Shown: positions 1-8,990, counted from the stretch's first letter. The stretch is 10,806 bases of DNA from Pseudomonas sp. (GCA_030654635.1 JAURXE010000108.1:1-10806); one strand, 5' to 3'. Program-made: numbers and translations. Notes: generated by a model not told the origin, from the sequence alone.

Positions 1-709
<709 letters not shown>

Positions 710-722
710 GGACTCTGCGACC

Positions 723-1358
723 ATGCTAACCATCGCCCTTTCCAAAGGTCGGATTCTCGACGATACCCTGCCGCTGCTGGCGGCTGCCGGCATAGTTCCG
801 ACCGAGAATCCGGATACCAGCCGCAAGCTGATTATTGCCACCACCCAGCCCGATGTGCGGCTGTTAATCGTGCGCGCGACCGACGTGCCAACCTATGTCG
901 AGCACGGCGCCGCCGACCTTGGCGTGGCTGGCAAAGACGTGTTGATGGAGTACGGCGGCCAGGGCTTGTACGAGCCACTGGACCTGCAGATTGCCAAGTG
1001 CAAGCTGATGACCGCCGGCGCCATAGGGGCGGTTGAGCCCAAGGGCCGGCTGCGGGTGGCGACCAAATTCGTCAATGTGGCCAAGGCTTACTACGCCGCC
1101 CAAGGTCGTCAGGTTGATGTGATCAAGCTCTACGGCTCCATGGAGCTGGCACCGCTGGTGGGTTTGGCCGACAAGATCATCGACGTGGTGGACACCGGTA
1201 ATACGCTACGGGCCAATGGCCTGGAAGCGCAGGAGCTGATCGCCCACGTCAGCTCGCGGCTGATCGTCAATAAGGCCTCGATGAAGATGCAGCACGCCCG
1301 TATCCAGGCGCTGATCGACACTTTGCGCGCCGCCGTAGAGTCACGACACCAAGCTTAA
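723..1358 (+). CDS. hisG: ATP phosphoribosyltransferase catalytic subunit, short form (HisG)
   Basis: HisG condenses ATP with PRPP to phosphoribosyl-ATP, the first and feedback-controlled step of histidine synthesis. At 211 residues this is the short form, which lacks the C-terminal regulatory domain of the roughly 300-residue enterobacterial type. Short HisG proteins work in a complex with HisZ, a histidyl-tRNA-synthetase-like regulatory subunit; no hisZ is in this window, so it should be elsewhere in the genome. Seen: ALSKGR near the N-terminus (5-10), GVAGKD (67-72), [13 protein letters not shown] (138-150) and the PRPP-binding loop [11 protein letters not shown] (157-167). The ATG start is supported by AAGGAC at 708-713, which overlaps the murA stop. 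The gene sits between murA and hisD, as in Pseudomonas. Confidence 0.97.
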   Translation: MLTIALSKGRILDDTLPLLAAAGIVPTENPDTSRKLIIATTQPDVRLLIVRATDVPTYVEHGAADLGVAGKDVLMEYGGQGLYEPLDLQIAKCKLMTAGAIGAVEPKGRLRVATKFVNVAKAYYAAQGRQVDVIKLYGSMELAPLVGLADKIIDVVDTGNTLRANGLEAQELIAHVSSRLIVNKASMKMQHARIQALIDTLRAAVESRHQA

Positions 1359-1543
1359 AAATCCCCGGCATTCTGCCTGCGTCGCCAAGGATGGCGACAC
1401 TGTCGTCTTTCGCTATACCTATCGCCCATTAGGCAAATTTCTCGGGCATCCATGGAATCGGCTTGTTAGCCTTATCCTGTCCGAGCAAAGCTGCTTCTGA
1501 GTTAAACCAGGCCTGTATAACCGCACATTTATCGAGAGCTGCC
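1359..1543 (+). other. hisG-hisD intergenic gap with two small hairpins
   Basis: This 185-base gap contains no convincing gene. Just after hisG are two small perfect hairpins in tandem: GGCA-TTC-TGCC (1367-1377) and GTCGCC-AAGGAT-GGCGAC (1381-1398). The second is followed only by a short, interrupted T-rich stretch (around 1401-1410), so it would be a weak terminator at best. The right part carries a candidate promoter for hisD. An open frame continuous with hisD runs back to a TTG at 1463, but it has no good ribosome binding site and its residues do not resemble a HisD N-terminus. I see no run of His codons that would suggest classical his attenuation. Confidence 0.5.
1494..1521 (+). promoter_or_regulatory. 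Candidate promoter for hisD-hisC
   Basis: TATAAC at 1516-1521 matches the sigma-70 -10 consensus at five of six positions. The best -35 is poor (CTTCTG at 1494-1499, 16-base spacing). Transcription would begin near 1528, leaving a leader of about 16 bases before the hisD ATG at 1544. The position fits an internal promoter separating hisD-hisC from murA-hisG, but the weak -35 keeps confidence low. Confidence 0.3.
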
Positions 1544-2872
1544 ATGACTATCGCCACTGCTATTCGCCGACTCAACGCTGCCGATCCTGACTTCGCCGGT
1601 CATCTGGATCATCTGCTGAGCTGGGAAAGCGTGTCCGATGAGTCGGTCAATCAGCGGGTGCTGGAAATTATTGCGGCGGTGCGTGAGCGTGGTGATGCGG
1701 CGCTGGTGGAATTTACCCAGCGCTTCGATGGCTTGAGCGTCAGCTCCATGGCGGACTTGATTCTGCCCCGCGAGCGCCTCGAACTGGCCTTGACGCGCAT
1801 TACCCCCGAGCAGCGTAGCGCTCTGGAATTGGCCGCCGAACGTGTGCGCCTGTACCACGAGCGGCAAAAACAGGGCTCCTGGAGTTACACCGAAGCCGAC
1901 GGCACGGTGCTCGGCCAGCAAGTCACGCCGCTGGACCGCGCCGGCCTCTATGTGCCCGGCGGCAAGGCGACCTATCCGTCCTCGGTGTTGATGAATGCGA
2001 TTCCGGCCAAGGTTGCCGGCGTGGCCGAGGTGGTGATGGTGGTGCCAACTCCGCGCGGAGAGATCAATGAAATGGTGCTGGCTGCGGCCTGCATCGCGGG
2101 TGTCGACCGGGTCTTCACCATCGGTGGGGCCCAGGCGATAGCCGCGCTGGCCTACGGCACCGAGAGCGTGCCGCCGGTGGACAAAATAGTCGGCCCCGGC
2201 AATATCTACGTGGCCACCGCCAAGCGCCATGTGTTCGGCAAGGTCGGCATCGACATGATCGCCGGCCCTTCGGAAATTCTGGTGGTCTGCGATGGTCAGA
2301 CCGACCCGGACTGGATCGCCATGGACCTGTTTTCCCAGGCCGAGCACGACGAAGACGCCCAGTCGATTCTGCTCAGCCCGGATGCGGAATTCCTCGATAA
2401 GGTCGCGGCCAGCATCGCCAAGTTGCTGCCGACCATGGAGCGCGAAGCAATCATTCGCACTTCGCTGGCCAGTCGTGGCGCGCTGATTCTGGTGGCCGAC
2501 ATGGCCCAGGCCATCGAGGTGGCCAATCGCATCGCACCGGAACACTTGGAGTTGTCGGTGGCCAATCCCGAGCAGTGGTTGCCGCAGATTCGCCATGCTG
2601 GTGCGATCTTTATGGGCCGCTACACCGCCGAAGCCCTGGGCGATTACTGCGCCGGGCCCAATCACGTATTGCCGACCTCCGGCACGGCGCGCTTCTCCTC
2701 GCCCTTGGGCGTGTATGACTTCCAGAAGCGCTCGTCGATTATTCATTGCTCGGCCAAAGGCGCTTCAGAGTTGGGCAAAGTGGCCTCGATACTGGCTCGC
2801 GGTGAGTCGCTGACCGCCCACGCCCGTAGCGCCGAATACCGCATCGCACCTGGCTCGGAGCCCTCGCTATGA
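1544..2872 (+). CDS. hisD: Histidinol dehydrogenase (HisD)
   Basis: HisD is a zinc-dependent, NAD-linked enzyme that oxidises L-histidinol through histidinal to L-histidine, the last two steps of the pathway. From the ATG at 1544 the protein has 442 residues, normal for the family. All key residues are present with a constant 6-7 residue offset from E. coli numbering: zinc ligands Gln265 and His268 (in [11 protein letters not shown]), Asp367 ([13 protein letters not shown]) and His426 ([12 protein letters not shown]), and the catalytic pair Glu333-His334 (RIAPEHLEL). The glycine-rich [12 protein letters not shown] segment is also present. The start was chosen because GAGAG lies at 1534-1538, five bases upstream, and [10 protein letters not shown] looks like a family N-terminus; a TTG at 1463 would add 27 unrelated residues. 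The TGA stop overlaps the hisC ATG (ATGA), indicating translational coupling. Confidence 0.96.
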   Translation: MTIATAIRRLNAADPDFAGHLDHLLSWESVSDESVNQRVLEIIAAVRERGDAALVEFTQRFDGLSVSSMADLILPRERLELALTRITPEQRSALELAAERVRLYHERQKQGSWSYTEADGTVLGQQVTPLDRAGLYVPGGKATYPSSVLMNAIPAKVAGVAEVVMVVPTPRGEINEMVLAAACIAGVDRVFTIGGAQAIAALAYGTESVPPVDKIVGPGNIYVATAKRHVFGKVGIDMIAGPSEILVVCDGQTDPDWIAMDLFSQAEHDEDAQSILLSPDAEFLDKVAASIAKLLPTMEREAIIRTSLASRGALILVADMAQAIEVANRIAPEHLELSVANPEQWLPQIRHAGAIFMGRYTAEALGDYCAGPNHVLPTSGTARFSSPLGVYDFQKRSSIIHCSAKGASELGKVASILARGESLTAHARSAEYRIAPGSEPSL

Positions 2873-3927
2873 GTAAGTTCTGGAGTCCCTTCGTCAAGAC
2901 CCTGGTGCCTTACGTGCCGGGCGAGCAGCCAAAACTGGCCAAGCTGGTCAAGCTGAATACCAACGAAAATCCGTACGGCCCGTCACCGCTGGCCTTGGCC
3001 GCGATGCGCGCCGAGTTGAGTGATGATCTGCGCCTGTATCCCGATCCGAACAGCGACCGGCTCAAGCAGGCGGTTGCGACTTACTACGGAGTGCCAGCGG
3101 CGCAGGTGTTTGTCGGTAACGGTTCCGATGAGGTGCTGGCCCACGCCTTTCATGGCCTGTTTCAGCACGGCCAACCGCTGCTGTTCCCGGATATTAGCTA
3201 CAGTTTTTATCCGGTTTATTGCGGTCTGTATGGCATCCCGTTCGAGGTGATTGCCTTGGATGAGCAGTTTCAGATTCGCGTCGAAGACTACCTGCGCCCG
3301 AATGGCGGCATCGTCTTCCCCAACCCAAATGCGCCCACTGGCTGCCTGCTGGCGCTGGAGGCGATTGAGCGACTGCTCAAGAGCAATCCAGCCACTGTGG
3401 TGTTGGTCGATGAAGCCTATATAGATTTCGGCGGGGTCTCGGCGATCAGCCTGGTGAGCCAGTATCCGAATCTGTTGGTGACTCAGACCTTGTCCAAATC
3501 CCGCTCCCTGGCAGGTCTGCGGGTCGGTATCGCGGTCGGTCACCCGGATTTGATCGAGGCGTTGGAGCGGATCAAAAACAGCTTCAACTCCTATCCACTG
3601 GATCGCATTGCCATTGCCGGCGCGGCCGCCGCTTTTGACGACCAGGCCTACTTTGATCGGACTTGTCAGCAAGTGATCAGTAGTCGCGATGCGCTGGTGG
3701 CGCAATTGCAGCAACAAGGATTCGAGGTGTTGCCCTCGGCGGCGAACTTTATCTTCGCCCGTCACCCGCGGCAGGACGCGGCCGAATTGGCCGCCGGGTT
3801 GCGCGCGCACGGGGTGATAGTGCGGCATTTCAAGCAGGCGCGGATCGCCCAGTTTCTGCGCATCAGCATCGGTACGCCGGAGCAGAATCAAGCGTTGGTT
3901 GACGCCCTGGAAATCTGCCTAGGATAG
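2869..3927 (+). CDS. hisC: Histidinol-phosphate aminotransferase (HisC)
   Basis: HisC is a PLP-dependent fold-type I aminotransferase that converts imidazole-acetol phosphate and glutamate to L-histidinol phosphate and 2-oxoglutarate. The 352-residue length is normal. Seen: [11 protein letters not shown] near the N-terminus (substrate-binding region), [16 protein letters not shown] with Asp181 and Tyr184 near the PLP ring, and [14 protein letters not shown] with Lys210 as the probable Schiff-base lysine. An arginine in the C-terminal [12 protein letters not shown] segment probably contacts the substrate phosphate or carboxylate. The ATG overlaps the hisD stop by four bases, so translation is probably coupled. 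Pseudomonas genomes often carry a second hisC-like gene elsewhere; the copy next to hisD is the one called hisC1 in P. aeruginosa. The preceding pathway enzymes (HisB, HisH, HisA, HisF, HisI/E) are not here. Confidence 0.96.
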   Translation: MSKFWSPFVKTLVPYVPGEQPKLAKLVKLNTNENPYGPSPLALAAMRAELSDDLRLYPDPNSDRLKQAVATYYGVPAAQVFVGNGSDEVLAHAFHGLFQHGQPLLFPDISYSFYPVYCGLYGIPFEVIALDEQFQIRVEDYLRPNGGIVFPNPNAPTGCLLALEAIERLLKSNPATVVLVDEAYIDFGGVSAISLVSQYPNLLVTQTLSKSRSLAGLRVGIAVGHPDLIEALERIKNSFNSYPLDRIAIAGAAAAFDDQAYFDRTCQQVISSRDALVAQLQQQGFEVLPSAANFIFARHPRQDAAELAAGLRAHGVIVRHFKQARIAQFLRISIGTPEQNQALVDALEICLG

Positions 3928-3941
3928 CCGCAGTACTTATC

Positions 3942-3967
3942 AATACGGCGTCTGCGGGCGCCGTATT
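3942..3967. terminator. Hairpin between convergent hisC and algW
   Basis: A perfect 9-bp stem, AATACGGCG (3942-3950) pairing with CGCCGTATT (3959-3967), closes an 8-base loop. It lies in the 38-base gap between two convergent genes, and its right arm covers two bases of the algW stop codon. The nearest T-run on the + strand (3981-3986) is 14 bases from the stem and there is none on the - strand, so it is not a textbook intrinsic terminator. A terminator or transcript 3'-end-protecting hairpin for both genes is the likeliest role. Confidence 0.5.
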
Positions 3968-5129
3968 AGTTAGTGGCTTCTTTTTTCTGTGCAGTGTTTA
4001 GTTGCGGGCGCACGCCGATTTCGGTGATTAGCTCCCGGGCTTGGCCGTTGCGCATGATTTGGATGCTCACCTTGTCACCGGGTTTTGCTTGGGCTACCAG
4101 GTTCATGCTTTTGCGGCCATCGCCGGCCGGTTCACCGTCGATGCTAAAGATAATGTCTCCGGGTTGCAGGCCTGCGTGGGCCGCCGGACTGTCGCGATAG
4201 ACTGCGGCGACAACAATCCCCGGGCGTCCCTCTAGGCCGAAGGATTCGGCCAGCTCCGGTGTCAGCGGTTGCACCTCGATGCCCAGCCAGCCGCGAATTA
4301 CCCGGCCGTGTTCAATAATGGCGTTCATCACCTCCAGCGCCAGCTTGGTCGGGATGGCAAAGCCTATGCCTTGTGAACCTCCAGACTTGGAGAAAATCGC
4401 GGTGTTGATGCCGACCAGATTGCCCAGTGCATCCACCACTGCGCCGCCGGAGTTGCCGGGGTTGATCGCCGCATCCGTCTGGATAAAGTCTTCGTAAGTG
4501 TTCAGGCCCAATTGATTGCGCCCGGTGGCGCTGATGATGCCCATGGTTACAGTTTGGCCGACGCCGAACGGGTTGCCGATGGCCAGCGCCACATCGCCAA
4601 TCTGGATTTTATTCGAGTAGCCCAGGGTGATGGCCGGTAGGTCGGGAAGGTCGATCTTCAACACCGCCAGGTCGGTCTCCGGGTCACTGCCGATCACCCG
4701 GGCCACGGTTTCGCGGCCATCTTTGAGTGCCACCACGATCTGGTCGGCACCGACGGTCACGTGGTTGTTGGTCAGCAGGTAACCTTCTGGACTCATGATC
4801 ACCGCCGAGCCGAGGCTCGATTCCATGCGCCGCTGTTTAGGCAGGTCGTCGCCGTGAAAGCGCTGAAATTGTGGATCCTCAGTCAGTGCCGAGGCTGGTT
4901 TATTGACCAGCTTGGTGCTGTAGAGGTTGGCCACCGCCGGGGCGGCATTGCTTACCGCGTCGGCATAGGACACCGGGCCTTGCTGCGACAGCGTACTGCT
5001 GGCGGCTTGGCGCAGGTTGATATCCTGCTCGGGCAGGCCAACCCACTCGGGATAGCGTTGGATAATCATCAGCGCCAGCAGCACGCCAACCACTAGCGGC
5101 CAACCGTAAAAGCGCAAGGCCTTGGGCAT
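3966..5129 (-). CDS. algW: Membrane-anchored DegS-type serine protease AlgW
   Basis: AlgW is the Pseudomonas counterpart of E. coli DegS. It senses misfolded outer-membrane proteins in the periplasm and makes the first cut in the anti-sigma factor MucA, which leads to release of AlgU (RpoE-like) and to the envelope-stress and alginate response. The 387-residue protein begins with one membrane anchor (about 9-23), not a cleaved signal peptide. A trypsin-like domain follows (about 55-270) with the full catalytic triad: His123 in LLTNNHV, Asp153 in ETDLAVLKID and Ser227 in NPGNSGGAVVD. One PDZ domain (about 278-372) should bind C-terminal peptides of misfolded porins or MucE. A single PDZ plus the anchor separates it from MucD/DegP, which have two PDZ domains and are secreted. 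AGGA lies nine bases before the ATG. The gene is convergent to hisC and divergent from the NIF3-family gene. Confidence 0.95.
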   Translation of the reverse strand: MPKALRFYGWPLVVGVLLALMIIQRYPEWVGLPEQDINLRQAASSTLSQQGPVSYADAVSNAAPAVANLYSTKLVNKPASALTEDPQFQRFHGDDLPKQRRMESSLGSAVIMSPEGYLLTNNHVTVGADQIVVALKDGRETVARVIGSDPETDLAVLKIDLPDLPAITLGYSNKIQIGDVALAIGNPFGVGQTVTMGIISATGRNQLGLNTYEDFIQTDAAINPGNSGGAVVDALGNLVGINTAIFSKSGGSQGIGFAIPTKLALEVMNAIIEHGRVIRGWLGIEVQPLTPELAESFGLEGRPGIVVAAVYRDSPAAHAGLQPGDIIFSIDGEPAGDGRKSMNLVAQAKPGDKVSIQIMRNGQARELITEIGVRPQLNTAQKKEATN

Positions 5130-5183
5130 TGAAGTGAATCCTGATAGTTGCGGGGGGCGGGGTACGCCGCTTAAGGTGGCGCC

Positions 5184-5213
5184 ATTATAGAGAGCGCGGC
5201 TGCCGTATCACTA
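5184..5213 (-). promoter_or_regulatory. Probable sigma-70 promoter of algW
   Basis: Read on the - strand, 5189-5184 is TATAAT, an exact -10 consensus. The best -35 is TAGTGA (5213-5208), three of six matches with an 18-base spacer. Transcription would begin near 5177, giving a leader of about 48 bases before the algW ATG. The strong -10 and the position in the divergent gap support the call; the weak -35 leaves room for an activator or a second promoter. Confidence 0.5.
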
Positions 5214-5259
5214 GCGCCGTTAGCCGTTTGTAGTGCCTTACTTTGGGAGTATTTATTGC

Positions 5260-6018
5260 GTGGCCATTGCCCTGACTACCCTGGTGGAAGAAGCCGAGCG
5301 CTTTCTGCAAGCCGCCAGCATCAAAGACTACTGTCCCAACGGCCTGCAGGTTGAGGGGCGCCCGCAGGTGCGGCGGATTGTCAGCGGGGTGACAGCCAGC
5401 CAGGCGCTGCTGGATGCGGCGGTGGAGTTGGAGGCCGATGTGCTGCTGGTGCATCACGGTTATTTCTGGAAGGGCGAAAACCCCTGCGTGGTCGGCATCA
5501 AACAGCGCCGCTTGAAAACCCTACTGGTCAACGATATCAGCTTGCTGGCCTATCACTTGCCACTGGATCTGCATCCTGAGGTGGGCAATAACGTGCAACT
5601 GGCCCGTCAGCTTGAGTTGGTAGTCGAGGGGCCGCTGGATGCCAATGATCCCAGTTGTGTCGGTTTGATTGGTTGTCTGGCCGAACCCATGAGTCCGCGC
5701 GATTTTGCCCGGCGGGTGCATGAAGTGCTGGGCCGCGAGCCTTTGTTGGTGGAAGGCCCAGGCTTGATTCAGCGGGTCGGCTGGTGCACCGGCGGCGGTC
5801 AGGGTTATATCGACCAGGCGATTGCCGCCGGGGTGGACCTGTACCTGACCGGCGAGGCCAGCGAGCAAACTTTCCACAGCGCTCAGGAAAACGCCATCAG
5901 CTTTATCGCCGCCGGCCATCACGCCACCGAGCGCTACGGCGTACAGGCTCTGGGTGATTATTTGGCGCGACGCTTTGCCATCGAACACCTGTTTATTGAT
6001 TGCCCGAACCCGATTTAG
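5260..6018 (+). CDS. NIF3/YbgI-family dinuclear metal-binding protein
   Basis: Members of this family are toroidal hexamers with a two-metal site in each subunit. They are often named 'GTP cyclohydrolase 1 type 2' or 'Nif3-like', but the physiological reaction is not settled, so no substrate is claimed. From the GTG at 5260 the protein has 252 residues, close to E. coli YbgI (247). The metal-site residues are in place: His65-His66 in LLVHHGYFW, Asp103 in HLPLDLHPEVGNN, and His220 and Glu224 in AAGHHATERYG. TGEASEQTFHSAQE is also family-typical. GTG was chosen because GGGAG (5245-5249) lies ten bases upstream and MAIALTTLVEEAE is a plausible N-terminus; an in-frame GTG at 5233 has no comparable site and adds nine residues of poor family fit. 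The gene is divergent from algW. The long gap before cysD suggests it is not in the cys operon. Confidence 0.93.
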   Translation: MAIALTTLVEEAERFLQAASIKDYCPNGLQVEGRPQVRRIVSGVTASQALLDAAVELEADVLLVHHGYFWKGENPCVVGIKQRRLKTLLVNDISLLAYHLPLDLHPEVGNNVQLARQLELVVEGPLDANDPSCVGLIGCLAEPMSPRDFARRVHEVLGREPLLVEGPGLIQRVGWCTGGGQGYIDQAIAAGVDLYLTGEASEQTFHSAQENAISFIAAGHHATERYGVQALGDYLARRFAIEHLFIDCPNPI

Positions 6019-6027
6019 CCCCGCGCA

Positions 6028-6070
6028 CCGCTGTAATTTGGCGGCATATGACTAGAACTTTTAGGTCTAG
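6028..6070. promoter_or_regulatory. Two small hairpins after the NIF3-family gene
   Basis: CCGC (6028-6031) can pair with GCGG (6041-6044) across nine bases. An 8-bp imperfect stem follows: CTAGAACT (6052-6059) pairs with AGGTCTAG (6063-6070) across a TTT loop, with one A-G mismatch. Neither is followed by a T-run, so they are poor intrinsic terminators. They may mark the 3' end of the NIF3-family transcript, or the near-palindromic CTAGA/TCTAG may be a protein-binding site upstream of cysD. Confidence 0.3.
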
Positions 6071-6117
6071 ATGCGCGCCTGATTAGACGATGCTGCTGTG
6101 ATAAAGTGCGCGCATCT
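6069..6117 (+). promoter_or_regulatory. Probable cysD-cysNC promoter with flanking inverted repeat
   Basis: An extended -10 element, TG-T-GATAAA (6097-6105), would start transcription near 6112, about 48 bases before the cysD ATG. No good -35 box is present, as is usual for promoters that need an activator. The element is enclosed by a perfect 10-bp inverted repeat, AGATGCGCGC (6069-6078) and GCGCGCATCT (6108-6117). Sulfate-activation genes in enterobacteria are activated by the LysR-type regulator CysB, and the same is expected in Pseudomonas. CysB sites are degenerate, so whether this repeat is one is inference only. Confidence 0.4.
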
Positions 6118-6159
6118 TCCCAGGCCTAGCGGCCGTCCTTTTGCCTAACGTGAGTAGCC

Positions 6160-7077
6160 ATGCTCGACAAATTGACCCATCTGAAACAGTTGGAGGCGGA
6201 AAGCATCCACATCATCCGTGAGGTCGCCGCTGAGTTTGATAACCCGGTGATGCTCTATTCCATCGGTAAAGACTCCGCCGTAATGCTGCATCTGGCACGC
6301 AAGGCGTTCTTCCCCGGCAAGCTGCCGTTCCCGGTGATGCATGTCGATACCCGCTGGAAATTCCAAGAGATGTACTCATTCCGCACCAAGATGGTTGAGG
6401 AATATGGTCTGGAGTTGATTACCCACATCAACCCTGATGGCGTGGCGCAGGACATCAATCCGTTCACCCACGGCAGCGCAAAACATACCGATATCATGAA
6501 AACCGAAGGCTTGAAGCAAGCCTTGGATAAGTACGGTTTCGATGCCGCCTTTGGTGGCGCGCGCCGCGACGAAGAGAAATCCCGCGCCAAAGAGCGGGTT
6601 TATTCGTTCCGCGACAGCAAGCACCGTTGGGACCCGAAGAACCAGCGCCCGGAGTTGTGGAACGTCTACAACGGTAAGGTTAATAAAGGCGAGTCGATTC
6701 GCGTGTTCCCGCTGTCGAATTGGACCGAGCTGGATATCTGGCAATACATTTATATGGAAGGCATTCCAATTGTGCCGCTGTATTTTGCTGCCGAGCGCGA
6801 TGTGATCGAGAAGAACGGCACCCTAATCATGATCGATGATGAGCGCATCCTTGAGCACCTCACTGACGAGGAAAAGGCCCGCATCGTCAAGAAGAAGGTG
6901 CGTTTTCGCACCCTCGGCTGCTACCCGCTGACTGGCGCGGTAGAGTCTGAGGCGACCACCCTGACCGACATCATTCAGGAAATGCTGCTGGCTCGAACCT
7001 CTGAGCGCCAGGGTCGGGTGATTGACCATGACGGTGCCGGTTCGATGGAAGATAAAAAGCGTCAGGGGTACTTTTAA
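6160..7077 (+). CDS. cysD: Sulfate adenylyltransferase subunit 2 (CysD)
   Basis: CysD is the catalytic subunit of ATP sulfurylase. It uses ATP and sulfate to form adenosine 5'-phosphosulfate (APS) and pyrophosphate, driven by GTP hydrolysis in its partner CysN. The 305-residue length is normal (about 302 in E. coli). The PP-loop of the ATP-pyrophosphatase/PAPS-reductase superfamily is SIGKDS (34-39). Other family-typical segments seen are [28 protein letters not shown] and [11 protein letters not shown]. The C-terminus is basic and polar ([10 protein letters not shown]). The ATG at 6160 has only a weak upstream GTGAG (6150-6154) but gives the expected N-terminus. A single base separates its stop from the cysNC ATG, so the two are one operon making one complex. 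Confidence 0.97.
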   Translation: MLDKLTHLKQLEAESIHIIREVAAEFDNPVMLYSIGKDSAVMLHLARKAFFPGKLPFPVMHVDTRWKFQEMYSFRTKMVEEYGLELITHINPDGVAQDINPFTHGSAKHTDIMKTEGLKQALDKYGFDAAFGGARRDEEKSRAKERVYSFRDSKHRWDPKNQRPELWNVYNGKVNKGESIRVFPLSNWTELDIWQYIYMEGIPIVPLYFAAERDVIEKNGTLIMIDDERILEHLTDEEKARIVKKKVRFRTLGCYPLTGAVESEATTLTDIIQEMLLARTSERQGRVIDHDGAGSMEDKKRQGYF

Positions 7078-7078
7078 T

Positions 7079-8980
7079 ATGTCGCACCAAGACGATTTAA
7101 TCAGCGAAGACATTCAGGCCTACCTGGCGCAGCACGAGCGTAAAGAGCTGCTGCGTTTTCTGACCTGCGGCAACGTCGACGATGGCAAAAGCACCCTGAT
7201 CGGGCGCCTGCTGCATGACTCGAAGATGATCTACGAAGACCATCTGGAAGCCATTACCCGCGACTCGAAGAAAGTCGGCACCACCGGTGAAGACATCGAT
7301 CTGGCGCTGCTGGTCGACGGCCTGCAAGCCGAGCGCGAGCAGGGCATCACCATCGATGTGGCCTACCGCTACTTCAGTACCGCCAAGCGCAAGTTCATCA
7401 TCGCCGATACTCCGGGCCACGAGCAGTACACCCGCAACATGGCCACTGGTGCGTCGAACTGCGATCTGGCGATTATCCTGATCGACGCCCGTTACGGCGT
7501 GCAGACTCAGACCAAACGCCACAGCTTTATTGCCTCGCTGTTGGGCATCAAGCACATTGTCGTCGCCATCAATAAGATGGATTTGAAAGGCTTCGACGAG
7601 GCGGTGTTCGAGCAGATCAAGGCCGATTACCTGGCCTTTGCCGATGGCATCGCACTGAAGCCGACTTCGCTGTATTTCGTACCTATGTCGGCGCTCAAAG
7701 GCGACAACGTGGTGAACAAGAGCGAGCGTTCGCCTTGGTACAGCGGCCAGTCGCTGATGGAAATTCTCGAGACCGTGGAAGTGGCCGGTGATCGTAACTT
7801 CACCGACCTGCGCTTCCCGGTGCAGTATGTGAACCGTCCGAACCTGAACTTCCGTGGTTTCGCCGGCACCTTGGCCAGCGGCATAGTGCGCAAGGGCGAC
7901 GAAGTCATCGTGCTGCCGTCAGGCAAGGGCAGCAAGATCAAATCGATCGTCACCTTTGACGGTGAGTTAGAGCACGCCGGCCCTGGCCAGGCGGTGACCC
8001 TGACCCTGGAAGACGAGATTGACGTGTCCCGTGGCGACCTGTTGGTGCATGCCGACAATCAGCCGCAAGTGACTGACAGCTTCGACGCCATGCTGGTCTG
8101 GATGAGCGAAGAGCCGTTGCTGCCAGGCAAGAAGTACGACATCAAGCGCGCCACCAGTTATGTGCCGGGCTCGATCGCCAGCATCCATAACAAGGTCGAT
8201 GTAAATACCTTGGAAGAAGGCCCGGCCAGCGCGCTGCAGTTGAACGAAATTGGCAAGGTTAAAGTGGCGCTGGACGCCCCTATCGCCCTTGACGGTTACG
8301 CAAGCAACCGTACCACTGGCGCCTTTATTGTGATTGACCGTTTGACCAACGGCACCGTCGGCGCCGGCATGATCATCGCCGCGCCAGTTGGCAGCCAAGG
8401 TGGCAGCGGCCACCACGGCGCGCTGGCCCATGTGTCGACCGAGGAGCGCGCACTGCGTTTCGGTCAGCAGCCGGTCAGTGTGTTGTTCAGCGGCCTGTCG
8501 GGCGCTGGCAAGAGCACCCTGGCCTACGCGGTGGAGCGCAAGTTATTCGATCTGGGGCGTGCGGTGTATGTGCTCGACGGTCAGAACCTGCGCCAGGACG
8601 TCAACAAGGGCCTGCCACAAGACCGTGCCGGACGCAGTGAAAATTGGCGCCGTGCCGCTCAGGTGGCCAAGCATTTCACTGATGCCGGCTTGCTGACTCT
8701 GGCTGCCTTCGTCGCGCCGGATGCTGAAGGTCGCGAGCAGGCCCGCGCGATCATCGGCGCCGAGCGCTTGCTGACTGTCTATGTGCAGGCCTCGCCGCAG
8801 GTGTGCCGCGAGCGTGATCCGCAAGGGCTGTACGCCGCCGCTGGCGACAACATTCCCGGCGAGTCATTCGCCTACGACATCCCGCAGGGCGCCGATCTGG
8901 TGGTCGATACCCAGGCTACTTCGGTGGAGGACGGTGTCAAATTGGTGCTGGAGCTGTTGCGTAGCCACGGCGCGATCTGA
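7079..8980 (+). CDS. cysNC: Bifunctional sulfate adenylyltransferase subunit 1 / adenylylsulfate kinase (CysNC)
   Basis: This 633-residue fusion joins the GTPase subunit of ATP sulfurylase (CysN, about 1-440) to an APS kinase domain (CysC, about 460-633) that would phosphorylate APS to PAPS. The CysN part is an EF-Tu-like GTPase: GNVDDGKST (31-39, P-loop), DTPGHEQY (from Asp110), NKMD (165-168), then beta-barrel domains. The kinase part opens with the P-loop GLSGAGKST (472-480). It is unusual beyond that: DGQN (500-503) stands where most APS kinases have DGDN, the usual GFS..DR segment is replaced by a shorter [14 protein letters not shown], and Ala546 (in [10 protein letters not shown]) occupies the position of the serine that becomes phosphorylated in E. 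coli CysC (Ser109). AGGGGT (7064-7069) is the ribosome binding site. The in-frame GTG at 7022 lies inside cysD and is rejected. Fused CysNC is typical of Pseudomonas. Confidence 0.96.
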   Translation: MSHQDDLISEDIQAYLAQHERKELLRFLTCGNVDDGKSTLIGRLLHDSKMIYEDHLEAITRDSKKVGTTGEDIDLALLVDGLQAEREQGITIDVAYRYFSTAKRKFIIADTPGHEQYTRNMATGASNCDLAIILIDARYGVQTQTKRHSFIASLLGIKHIVVAINKMDLKGFDEAVFEQIKADYLAFADGIALKPTSLYFVPMSALKGDNVVNKSERSPWYSGQSLMEILETVEVAGDRNFTDLRFPVQYVNRPNLNFRGFAGTLASGIVRKGDEVIVLPSGKGSKIKSIVTFDGELEHAGPGQAVTLTLEDEIDVSRGDLLVHADNQPQVTDSFDAMLVWMSEEPLLPGKKYDIKRATSYVPGSIASIHNKVDVNTLEEGPASALQLNEIGKVKVALDAPIALDGYASNRTTGAFIVIDRLTNGTVGAGMIIAAPVGSQGGSGHHGALAHVSTEERALRFGQQPVSVLFSGLSGAGKSTLAYAVERKLFDLGRAVYVLDGQNLRQDVNKGLPQDRAGRSENWRRAAQVAKHFTDAGLLTLAAFVAPDAEGREQARAIIGAERLLTVYVQASPQVCRERDPQGLYAAAGDNIPGESFAYDIPQGADLVVDTQATSVEDGVKLVLELLRSHGAI

Positions 8981-8990
8981 TTCGTACGGA

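Noticed and set aside
1463..1543. Upstream TTG start extending HisD by 27 residues
   Set aside because: The extension has no family resemblance or ribosome binding site, and the ATG at 1544 gives the normal length with a GAGAG site.
1529..2746. 405-codon open frame on the - strand opposite hisD
   Set aside because: It mirrors a gene with all catalytic residues intact. The translation is rich in His, Gln, Arg and Gly, as expected from reading high-GC coding sequence backwards, and it resembles no protein I know and has no clear ribosome binding site.
2983..3891. 302-codon open frame on the - strand opposite hisC
   Set aside because: It has the same antisense composition and lies fully within hisC, which is a clear PLP aminotransferase.
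3978..3986. T-rich stretch as the U-tract of an intrinsic hisC terminator
   Set aside because: The run of six T begins 14 bases after the stem and belongs to algW lysine codons (AAG AAA read on the other strand), so it is too far away to count as a standard U-tract.
5233..5259. Upstream GTG start for the NIF3-family gene
   Set aside because: It would add nine residues and place the ribosome binding site inside the gene; the GTG at 5260 has GGGAG at a workable distance.
7022..7078. Upstream GTG start for CysNC inside cysD
   Set aside because: It would overlap cysD by 56 bases; ATG 7079 has AGGGGT nine bases upstream and gives the expected 633 residues.
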